From Caballeronia sordidicola (GTDB lineage Bacteria; Pseudomonadota; Gammaproteobacteria; Burkholderiales; Burkholderiaceae), in the NCBI RefSeq assembly GCF_000729995.1, contig NZ_JNFG01000004.1, positions 1 to 64,000 on the forward strand: a stretch of DNA of 64,000 bases. Reading direction: 5' to 3'. The notes below the pieces were generated by a model. The model worked only from the letters and a program-made list of their open reading frames with translations, was not told the origin of the DNA and ran no database searches. Positions 1 through 6,025 of this stretch are shown piece after piece (the first letter of the stretch is position 1; each line of letters opens with the position of its first letter). The position numbers and the translations under genes were made by a program.

Positions 1-129
1 AAAGGGCGGTTTCATTGGCGCCCGTTCCGACAGGCCCTATACAAACCCCTTGCGTACCGCGACGCGCCTCGGTCATGCTCGCCGGCAACGGGGGGGCGCT
101 CGCACGCGGAAAGCCTGTTTTCAAACCTA

Positions 130-315
130 TCACCTCCCCCGCCAACAGCAGCCCCCACCACCAAACCCGATCCCCACACCAACCGTCGGCGCCGCGTAAT
201 ACGCGGGCGCATAGGCGTATCCATATCCCGGCGCCGGCGCATATCCATAAGGCGGCGCGACGATGCATCCCGAAAGGCCGATCGCAAGTCCTACAACGAG
301 AAAGAGCCTGACCAT
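130..315 (-). CDS. Small Tyr/Gly/Pro-rich lipoprotein
   Basis: A 61-residue protein with an N-terminal hydrophobic signal and a clear lipobox, LSGC, ending at Cys17, so it should be lipidated and anchored in the envelope. The mature part is repetitive and low in complexity, rich in Tyr, Pro, Ala and then Gly, ending in a GGGGCCWRGR tail. The ATG at 315 has a good Shine-Dalgarno (AGGGAG) about eight bases upstream on the minus strand. Small Tyr/Gly-rich lipoproteins of this kind are frequent in Burkholderiaceae, but no function is known to me. The gene call is fairly sure; the role is unknown. Confidence 0.65.
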   Translation of the reverse strand: MVRLFLVVGLAIGLSGCIVAPPYGYAPAPGYGYAYAPAYYAAPTVGVGIGFGGGGCCWRGR

Positions 316-533
316 GATTTTTCTCCCTGTTGTGGATTGGAGAGATAGAACCGGGTCATGGTTCGGCTGGAATTGTGTCGCTCGTCGCCTATTCGTTTCG
401 GAAAATTACAGGCAGCCCGAAGTCGGGAATCTGTTCAGGACAATCCTAGGGTTTTTACCTAAAACAACAATAATCTCTTGCGCGCATCGCACTTAATTTT
501 CAGAAACGGCTTACCTACACTTGACTCATAGAA

Positions 534-553
534 CGCGAACAAGGTTGTTCGCG
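534..553. promoter_or_regulatory. Operator-like inverted repeat upstream of the DUF4148 gene
   Basis: CGCGAACAA, two bases, TTGTTCGCG: nine-base perfect arms lying 28 bases before the start of the DUF4148 gene. A TTGACT hexamer stands at 521-526. The geometry suits a dimeric repressor or activator, but no regulator is identified, and it could also be a hairpin in the 5' leader. Confidence 0.4.
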
Positions 554-580
554 ACAAAACAAGATTCGGAGGTAAGTATC

Positions 581-901
581 ATGAAATCGCTCATTCAAGC
601 CGTTGTAGTTGCCGCAGTGCTCGCCGTGCCGGCCATGTCGTTTGCTCAATCAAGCGAACAACCATTGACCCGTGCTGAAGTGAGGGCGCAATTGATCCAG
701 ATTGAGAAGGCGGGCTACAACCCGGCAACGGCGAACGACTACGACTACCCAGCCAACATTCAAGCCGCAGAAGCACGCGTGGCGGCCCAAAATGGAGGCG
801 CCGGCAACTACGGTGGCGTGGCTAACGGGTCGTCGGATTCCGGGGCCGCTGTCCAATCGTCATTCGGTGACAACGTGCATTCGGTGTACATGGGGCATTA
901 A
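581..901 (+). CDS. DUF4148 domain-containing exported protein
   Basis: A 106-residue protein with a Sec signal peptide (about residues 1-22, cleavage after AMSFA) followed by the TRAEVRAQLIQIEKAGYNP segment that typifies the DUF4148 family of Burkholderiaceae, then a Gly/Asn/Ser-rich tail. These are small periplasmic or secreted proteins, highly copied in the family, often stress-induced and of unknown function. The ATG at 581 is chosen because GGAGGT lies at 568-573 and the signal peptide begins there; the reading frame extends further upstream without a ribosome site. A 20-base inverted repeat sits in the leader. Confidence 0.85.
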   Translation: MKSLIQAVVVAAVLAVPAMSFAQSSEQPLTRAEVRAQLIQIEKAGYNPATANDYDYPANIQAAEARVAAQNGGAGNYGGVANGSSDSGAAVQSSFGDNVHSVYMGH

Positions 902-1217
902 TCAGATTAATTATCAGGTGGTATGAGATGAAGCCGGCGGCTAACCGAGTGTGGGTCGCTTGGCAGCGTAGGCTGACCGAGCAGAATGCTTACGCGCAAC
1001 ATCTATAAAAGACCGCCTCCCGACCTCCTCCAACGGGTTTAATCCCGGTGGACTTGCCCAGCTTCGCTGTCTGGGCTTTTTTGCGCAGTTCGACGGTATA
1101 CGAAAGGCAAGCTCTAAAGCTCGTCCAGCAAAGACAGCGCCTACACGCCGCAAGATTCGCATTTCAAAATGCGTGACCTAAAATATAAGCAGGTTGCGAC
1201 GGATTTAGGAGGCGGCC
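902..1217. other. Intergenic stretch holding one terminator
   Basis: Between the DUF4148 gene and the small membrane-protein gene. Apart from the hairpin terminator at 1056-1082 I see no supported coding frame or RNA gene here. Confidence 0.5.
1056..1082 (+). terminator. Rho-independent terminator
   Basis: GCCCAG and CTGGGC arms separated by nine bases and followed directly by six T residues. It lies about 155 bases downstream of the DUF4148 gene and would end rightward transcription before the next small gene. Confidence 0.7.
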
Positions 1218-1388
1218 ATGACTGAGTCGATGATCGGTTTTGTGGTGGGCCTTGCGGTCCTGATAGTTATTGCTGCCATATTGGGCCGGCGCTATCGACG
1301 CGAGCACCCGGAAGACGGCAGCGGATGGCTACGTATGCGCGAGTGGCTCGATACGCACCACATGAGCTGGATGCACCACAGGCATTAA
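1218..1388 (+). CDS. Small single-span membrane protein (56 aa)
   Basis: A 56-codon frame opened by ATG with a strong ribosome site, AGGAGG at 1208-1213. Residues about 5-22 are a continuous hydrophobic span (MIGFVVGLAVLIVIAAIL) followed by a basic stop-transfer cluster (GRRYRR) and a soluble tail rich in Trp, Met and His. This is the usual look of a real small inner-membrane protein, with the tail in the cytoplasm by the positive-inside rule. I do not recognise a family. It has its own terminator upstream and a leftward terminator just downstream, so it is probably transcribed alone. Confidence 0.6.
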   Translation: MTESMIGFVVGLAVLIVIAAILGRRYRREHPEDGSGWLRMREWLDTHHMSWMHHRH

Positions 1389-1404
1389 TGCATTGATGCG
1401 TTGC

Positions 1405-1437
1405 CAAAAAAAAGCCCACTTGCGATGCGCAGTGGGC
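1405..1437 (-). terminator. Rho-independent terminator for the leftward hypothetical gene
   Basis: On the minus strand GCCCACT, a ten-base loop and AGTGGGC are followed by eight T residues. It sits 25 bases past the stop of the gene at 1462-1752. Confidence 0.75.
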
Positions 1438-1461
1438 AATGAAGAAATAGGTGACGAAACT

Positions 1462-1752
1462 TCATGGCGCAAGGGTGGGTGCGCCCGGGGGAGCAATGCG
1501 GTTCGTCCCCGGTTCAGTTTCGGCAGGAGACTTCAGGGCTCGCGGACGCCTCCGTCCGTCGACCTCTGCTTTTCCATATGCGATGGCAAACCGGCAGGCG
1601 TCGTCCGCTTGGGCGAAATGGCCCAACACACCTGATGCCCAGCGCGCGCCATTCGGTTTGGTGACAATAACCATTGACGCAAAACTGCCGCGCTCGCCCG
1701 CTGCAAGGGGCACCAAAACATGATCGTTATAGTTGAGTGGAATGGCGTGCAT
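1462..1752 (-). CDS. Conserved hypothetical protein (96 aa)
   Basis: A 96-residue protein with a compact N-terminal half (residues about 1-65, containing LVPLAAGERGSFASMVIV and a GVLGHF segment) that looks like a small beta-rich fold, and a Pro/Arg-rich disordered tail. I recall similar short proteins annotated only as hypothetical in Burkholderia genomes; no function is known to me. It has its own terminator on the same strand. The stretch upstream is AT-richer, as expected for a promoter. Confidence 0.55.
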   Translation of the reverse strand: MHAIPLNYNDHVLVPLAAGERGSFASMVIVTKPNGARWASGVLGHFAQADDACRFAIAYGKAEVDGRRRPRALKSPAETEPGTNRIAPPGAPTLAP

Positions 1753-2075
1753 TCGGTCTCCTCGTTAAACGATGTTTTCGATTGGTGATTTTCCCGTATT
1801 GGGGTAAACGTGGTTGTTAGTAATTGAAAAAAACGGAAACAACGCGTGCAAAAAGGCCGGCACGCGCGACGTAAGACTGTGAACGCAGGTCCTTGGTCCC
1901 AATAGGACCTTGCACACATCCGAAAAACAGATGCTTACGGCGAATAATCCTGCTTGAGCAATTTTCCATTACCGACCATAAATCGGGAATGCTTTCGGGA
2001 AGATTTTTGGGGTATTTTTATCGTGAAAGACAAGAATTGCGCAAAGTTAATGCATTAACTTTGACAGGCACATTG
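1753..2075. other. Intergenic stretch, no supported gene
   Basis: About 320 bases. A frame at 1893-2096 on the plus strand lacks a ribosome site and has no recognisable composition. A weak inverted repeat (AGGTCC ... GGACCT, near 1887-1910) is the only structure seen. Confidence 0.4.
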
Positions 2076-2270
2076 TTATTGGTAAGCTCGATTTAGCGCC
2101 GCCAAGTCTTTCGCTGTCATTTCATAGATCGGATGCATATTGGCGCACTCGGACGATTCACGCTGATAACGCCATTTTCCATCGCCGAGCATGGAGCGCG
2201 ACGCTATCGGCACGCGGATCGCTTGCTCCGCAGGCGACAGCCATTCGCTCGAATCTTCCAGCTGCCCCAC
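2076..2270 (-). CDS. Hypothetical small protein (64 aa)
   Basis: A 64-codon frame starting with GTG; GGAG lies nine bases upstream and an in-frame TGA lies just before, so the start is well delimited. The sequence is of mixed composition, not a low-complexity shadow, and ends in a helix-like segment (MTAKDLAALNRAYQ). There is no signal peptide, membrane span or motif I recognise. It is divergent from the MarR gene. It could still be a chance frame. Confidence 0.35.
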   Translation of the reverse strand: MGQLEDSSEWLSPAEQAIRVPIASRSMLGDGKWRYQRESSECANMHPIYEMTAKDLAALNRAYQ

Positions 2271-2404
2271 GTTTCACTCCCGGTTGCCGTTTACAGCATC
2301 CCAGGCCGGGGCATCGTGTCGATGCACTCGCTTGCGCTCATATCGCGATTATCTGGCCGTTTGAATCGTGGCCCCACACAGGGGTGCTCCGCTACCCAAA
2401 TGTG

Positions 2405-2415
2405 AAGTTTAACTT
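2405..2415. promoter_or_regulatory. Candidate MarR-family operator
   Basis: AAGTT-T-AACTT, a perfect palindrome about 35 bases before the ATG of the MarR gene. MarR regulators usually repress their own promoters by binding such palindromes, so autoregulation here is a reasonable inference, but the repeat is short. Confidence 0.3.
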
Positions 2416-2449
2416 GGTAGTTTGCCTTTGTATCTGCTAAGGTGCGGAC

Positions 2450-2914
2450 ATGAACACGAACGAGAAAACGCAACATACCGATCCCGAAGTCGCGCATGCG
2501 CACGCCGTCGCGGCGGAATTGCGCGTGGTGCTTGGCAAGCTGAAGCGGCGGTTGCGCGAAGAGGCGAATCTGGGAGAGTTCACTTTGTCCCAGATGTCAG
2601 CCCTTGGCCGTCTGGAGCGAGAGGGGCCCGCGACCGTCACCACGCTCGCGCGCGCCGAAGGTGTCCGCCCGCAATCCATGGGCGCCACCGTGTCCGTTCT
2701 CGAGGCGGCCGGGTTCGTCACAGGCGCACCGGATCCCGCCGATGGCCGTCAAACCATTTTGTCCCTCACCGACACTTGCCGCGAATGGATCAAGGCGACC
2801 CGTGCAGCTCGGGAAGACTGGTTGTTCCGTGCCATCCGAACCAGGCTCACGCCCGCGGAGCAGGAGGAATTTGCGACCACGGTGGCGCTGCTGAACCGGC
2901 TCGTCGATTCCTGA
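2450..2914 (+). CDS. MarR-family transcriptional regulator
   Basis: A 154-residue winged-helix protein. The N-terminal dimerisation helix is followed by a helix-turn-helix (about residues 45-85, with LSQMSALGRLEREGPATV and a recognition helix in VRPQSMGATVSVLEAAG) and the wing signature DPADGRQ (about 95-101), which is diagnostic for MarR. Such regulators sense small aromatic or oxidising compounds and repress an adjacent efflux or detoxification gene. It lies 106 bases before an isochorismatase-fold enzyme and an MFS exporter in the same direction, which are its likely targets. A short palindrome stands in front of it. Confidence 0.88.
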   Translation: MNTNEKTQHTDPEVAHAHAVAAELRVVLGKLKRRLREEANLGEFTLSQMSALGRLEREGPATVTTLARAEGVRPQSMGATVSVLEAAGFVTGAPDPADGRQTILSLTDTCREWIKATRAAREDWLFRAIRTRLTPAEQEEFATTVALLNRLVDS

Positions 2915-3020
2915 GTCACCCAAGCTCACTTGGCAGAAGCAGTGCCATCGGCTCATGTATTCCCTTTGCCGCGCCTGATTCAGGGCCCGTCGCAGTCCAA
3001 CTCGCAAGAAGGAAAACACC

Positions 3021-3584
3021 ATGACAATTACCACGCTCGACCCGAAGACGGCTCTTGTAATCATCGATTTGCAGAAGGGCATTGTTGCGCTTCCCACCGC
3101 GCACCCCGTCAATGAAGTCGTCAAACACGCCGTCGAGTTGCTTGACGCCTTCCGCAGCCACGGATTGCCCGTCGTGCTAGTCAACGTCGCCGGCGGCGCG
3201 CCGGGCCGGTCGGAGCAGGCTCGAAACCTTGCCGGGCTTCCCGCCGATTGGGCCGATCTTGTCTCTGAGTTGAAGCAGCAGCCGGAAGATCACATCGTCA
3301 CGAAGCGGACGTGGGGCGCGTTCACGAATACCGGTCTCGATGAACATCTGAAGAAGCTCGGTGTCACCCATGTCGTTATTGCCGGGGTGGCAACCAGCGT
3401 TGGTGTCGAGTCGACCGCACGTTATGCGCACGAGCTCGGGTTCAACGTGACATTGGCCACCGATGCCATGACCGACATGAATGCCGATGCCCACACCAAC
3501 AGCATCACGCGGATCTTCCCAAGGCTGGGCGAGACCGGCACGTGCCGGGAGATCATCGACCTCCTCGGGAGCACGCGCGCGTGA
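3021..3584 (+). CDS. Isochorismatase-family hydrolase, Gly at the usual Cys position
   Basis: A 187-residue Rossmann-like hydrolase. Asp16 (in ALVIIDLQKG) and Lys95 (in TKRTWG) match two members of the catalytic triad of the isochorismatase/cysteine-hydrolase superfamily. The third, normally a nucleophilic Cys in a motif like GVATNICVESTA, is Gly128 here (GVATSVGVESTA). True isochorismatases of the EntB/PhzD type, which cleave a vinyl ether, also have Gly there, whereas amidases need Cys. The substrate is unknown. The start has AAGGAAAA just upstream. It sits between a MarR regulator and an MFS exporter, which suggests a small detoxification unit. Confidence 0.85.
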   Translation: MTITTLDPKTALVIIDLQKGIVALPTAHPVNEVVKHAVELLDAFRSHGLPVVLVNVAGGAPGRSEQARNLAGLPADWADLVSELKQQPEDHIVTKRTWGAFTNTGLDEHLKKLGVTHVVIAGVATSVGVESTARYAHELGFNVTLATDAMTDMNADAHTNSITRIFPRLGETGTCREIIDLLGSTRA

Positions 3585-3624
3585 AGTATTTCAGCGCGGA
3601 GATAGCGGCCTCGGGAGCGGTTCG

Positions 3625-4890
3625 GTGAAGGGCACCTTCCGCTCGCTGAACAGCTTCAACTACCGGGTCTGGGCCGGTGGCGCGATCGTGTCCAATATTG
3701 GAACGTGGATGCAGCGCACGGCCCAGGATTGGCTCGTGCTTACGCAACTGACTCACCACAATGCGACCGCGGTCGGCGTGGTCATGGCGCTCCAGTTTGG
3801 CCCGCATCTTCTCTTGCTGCCCTTCACCGGTTTTGCGGCCGATCATCTCGATCGCCGCAAGCTCCTGATCGGCACCCAGGCGGCTTTGGGAACGCTCGCG
3901 CTTGGGCTGGGGATACTCACGGTCGCCGGATGGGTCCAGTTGTGGCACGTGTACGCGTTCGCGTTTTTGCTCGGCAGCGTCAGTGCGTTCGATGCCCCCG
4001 CGCGTCAAACGTTCGTCGCCGATCTGGTCGGTGAAACCGACCTGTCCAATGCCGTGGCGCTGAACTCCACATCGTTCAATGCTGCGCGAATGATTGGTCC
4101 CGCCATTGCCGGTGTGCTGATTGCATCGGTGGGAACAGGGTGGGTGTTCCTGATCAACTCGGCATCGTTTGTCGCGGTGCTCTGCTCGTTGGGGTTTCTT
4201 CGTGTTGGCGAATTTCATCCGAGCAAGCGGGCCGTCCGCGCGCGGGGGAGCCTGGCCGAAGGGTTCCGATATGTCTGGAAGCGGCCCGATCTGAAAGCGG
4301 TGCTGCTCATGCTGTTTCTGATCGGCACGTTCGGGCTGAACTTCCCGATCTTCATCTCCACGATGTCCGTCACCGTCTTTCATGCCGGAGCAAGTCAATA
4401 CGGACTCCTGACATCGATTATGGCCATCGGGACGATCGCGGGTGCGCTGCTTGCCGCAAGGCGAGCGAAGCCGCGGATTGGTGTGCTGTTCGCTAGTACC
4501 GCGGTCTTCGGGGGCGGTTGTGCGCTGGCGGCGATCGCGCCGAGCTATGGGTTCTTTGGTCTTGCGCTCGTGGTTATCGGCGTGTCCGCGCAGACCATCA
4601 CCACGACGACAAACAGCACGATGCAGCTGTCCACCGAGCCCGCCATGCGCGGACGCGTGATGGCGATCTTTCTGGCGATTGCGTTGGGTGGCACGCCTTT
4701 GGGTGCGCCGGTTGTAGGTTGGGTCGCCGATACCTTCGGCCCGCGTTGGGCACTTGGTGTTGCCGCGGCGGCGGGGTTTGCTGCGGCGATCGTCGGGATT
4801 CGATATTTGGCGAAGTACCGGCAGTTGCGAGTGTTTATCGATGCAGGGAGGGTGCGGTTTAGTATCGATGAGGGGGATGCGGTGGTTTGA
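3625..4890 (+). CDS. MFS transporter, EntS-like (MFS_3) exporter
   Basis: A 421-residue major facilitator with about 12 hydrophobic spans. Recognisable are NIGTWMQRTAQDWLV in the first span, the loop motif FAADHLDRRKLL (the MFS D-R-R signature between spans 2 and 3), and an AMRGRVMAIF segment in the second half, all typical of the EntS/MFS_3 group of drug or siderophore exporters. GTG at 3625 is chosen because GGGAGCGG lies four bases upstream and the conserved protein begins right after it; the frame extends upstream into the previous gene without homology. It is probably co-transcribed with the hydrolase and controlled by the MarR protein. Confidence 0.87.
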   Translation: MKGTFRSLNSFNYRVWAGGAIVSNIGTWMQRTAQDWLVLTQLTHHNATAVGVVMALQFGPHLLLLPFTGFAADHLDRRKLLIGTQAALGTLALGLGILTVAGWVQLWHVYAFAFLLGSVSAFDAPARQTFVADLVGETDLSNAVALNSTSFNAARMIGPAIAGVLIASVGTGWVFLINSASFVAVLCSLGFLRVGEFHPSKRAVRARGSLAEGFRYVWKRPDLKAVLLMLFLIGTFGLNFPIFISTMSVTVFHAGASQYGLLTSIMAIGTIAGALLAARRAKPRIGVLFASTAVFGGGCALAAIAPSYGFFGLALVVIGVSAQTITTTTNSTMQLSTEPAMRGRVMAIFLAIALGGTPLGAPVVGWVADTFGPRWALGVAAAAGFAAAIVGIRYLAKYRQLRVFIDAGRVRFSIDEGDAVV

Positions 4891-4937
4891 CGAGGGGTGT
4901 TTTTGAACTTCTCAGGCGATAAACGAAAGCCAAAATG

Positions 4938-4973
4938 AAAAAGGGTTTGCAAGCTAAAAAAGCTTGCAAACCC
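4938..4973 (-). terminator. Strong leftward terminator at the island edge
   Basis: Perfect 13-base arms (GGGTTTGCAAGCT / AGCTTGCAAACCC) around five A residues. On the minus strand the stem is followed by five T. It would stop leftward transcription coming from the SPFH operon or from the former tRNA whose fragment lies at 4992-5015; in the rightward direction there is no T-run. Confidence 0.75.
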
Positions 4974-4991
4974 GCTTAAATGCATAGTGCA

Positions 4992-5015
4992 GCGCGACAG
5001 ATTCGAACTGTCGAC
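4992..5015 (-). repeat. Partial tRNA-Lys T-arm copy (candidate att remnant)
   Basis: These 24 bases match 12961-12984, the T-arm and part of the acceptor strand of tRNA-Lys, at 23 of 24 positions and in the same orientation. The rest of a tRNA is absent on either side, and the acceptor end is diverged (no encoded CCA). A direct repeat of a tRNA 3' part far from the intact gene is the usual scar of site-specific integration. An IS256-type remnant begins right beside it. Confidence 0.6.
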
Positions 5016-5264
5016 ACCGGAGAACCAACGCGATCGAATCGATCAACATGAGTCTGCGCAGAGTCATCAAAACGCGCAGTTCGTTTCCGACTGACGACGC
5101 CGCAATGAAGCTGTTTTACCTGGCGCTGAACAACATCAGCAAGAAATGACCGATGCCGATCAGAGACTGGAAGGCGGCGCCAGACCGCGTCGCCATCCGG
5201 TTCGAAGACCGGATATCGCAGGGTTAAACAAAAACCCGATCACACAAAATGCGGGACACCCTCC
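5016..5264 (+). mobile_element. IS256-family element remnant (right end)
   Basis: The C-terminal coding end of an IS256/Mutator-type transposase followed by a downstream stretch ending near GGGACACCCTCC at about 5253-5264, which resembles the terminal repeat of Burkholderia IS256-type elements. The left two-thirds of the element is missing; the break coincides with the tRNA fragment. Confidence 0.6.
5021..5227 (+). pseudogene. IS256-family transposase, C-terminal fragment with nonsense codon
   Basis: Reading from 5021 gives [15 protein letters not shown], then [15 protein letters not shown] and LALNNISKK, the highly conserved C-terminal region of IS256 (Mutator) transposases. TGA at 5147-5149 stands where family members have Trp (KKWTMPI), after which the frame continues with PIRDWKAAPDR and ends at TAA 5225-5227. 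About 68 codons remain of a protein normally near 400, and there is no N-terminal or catalytic DDE part. It is non-functional. Confidence 0.85.
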
Positions 5265-5341
5265 ATGCCTTCTATCGCGCTAGCCGCCGACGGCATCTAC
5301 AGGTCTCAAACGATTGCCTCGCGTCACGTCAGAACCCGCAG

Positions 5342-6025
5342 CTACGCCGCAGCGCCGTTCGCAAACTGCTGCTGGTCGACCGGTTCAACGCGCAGGAACG
5401 GGATACTGCCAGGCTTTGCGGGGACCATCGACACGATCGGCGTCTGTTTTGCCAAGGTTCCCGGCGCGTGCATGCCATCGTTGAGCCAGGCCATGACCGT
5501 CGCCCGATCTGAGTTTGGTACCGAAACCAGCACGCGACACGGCTCTGCTCGCGACGCCGCCAATTGACCGCTCAGTTCGACACTCTTGCGCAAGTCAGGA
5601 CTTCGGCTCGCCAGCATGGTCTTCGGCAATCCGACTGTCGTGCCCTTCCAGGCGGTCACGGTCTGGCTAGCGCCGCCGTCGTCCTGACGGCTGAGCGGAG
5701 CGGTATCGGTCACAACAGGAACACCCGATGTGTGCAACGACTGCTCCAACACCCGTGCTTGCGCGAGATCCTGTTCCTTTCCGTGGCGCCAGCCGACGAA
5801 TGCGCCGGCCGCACCAACTAGCACGGCGGCATTTCGACACGTGACGTCGGAACCGTGGGCCGCCTTGCACAACACGAAACCAGCCAGAGCGCCCACCCCC
5901 GCGCCTACTGCGCCCTGCGTCGCGGCGTTGGACGGGCCACTGCCGTCCGGATTGGCGCACCCGGCGAGCGACACCGCCAAGGCGAGAGTCCAGGTCGATT
6001 TACGATTCAGGAAGATGGTGCTCAT
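5342..6025 (-). CDS. Glycine-zipper lipoprotein, last gene of the SPFH operon
   Basis: A 227-residue lipoprotein: signal peptide and lipobox SLAGC with Cys23, then a Gly/Ala-rich zipper (about residues 37-75, with QGAVGAGVGALAG and VGAAGAFVGW) of the kind that inserts in membranes, and a C-terminal soluble domain without a family I recognise. The ATG at 6025 overlaps the stop of the zinc-ribbon gene by four bases (ATGA), so the two are translationally coupled. The role is probably envelope-linked and tied to the SPFH protein; that is inference from the operon. It ends 77 bases before the IS256 remnant. Confidence 0.78.
   Translation of the reverse strand: MSTIFLNRKSTWTLALAVSLAGCANPDGSGPSNAATQGAVGAGVGALAGFVLCKAAHGSDVTCRNAAVLVGAAGAFVGWRHGKEQDLAQARVLEQSLHTSGVPVVTDTAPLSRQDDGGASQTVTAWKGTTVGLPKTMLASRSPDLRKSVELSGQLAASRAEPCRVLVSVPNSDRATVMAWLNDGMHAPGTLAKQTPIVSMVPAKPGSIPFLRVEPVDQQQFANGAAA

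Noticed and set aside
1893-2096. A 67-codon frame as a gene
   Set aside because: No ribosome site, no recognisable composition, and it overlaps the better-supported minus-strand small gene at its end.
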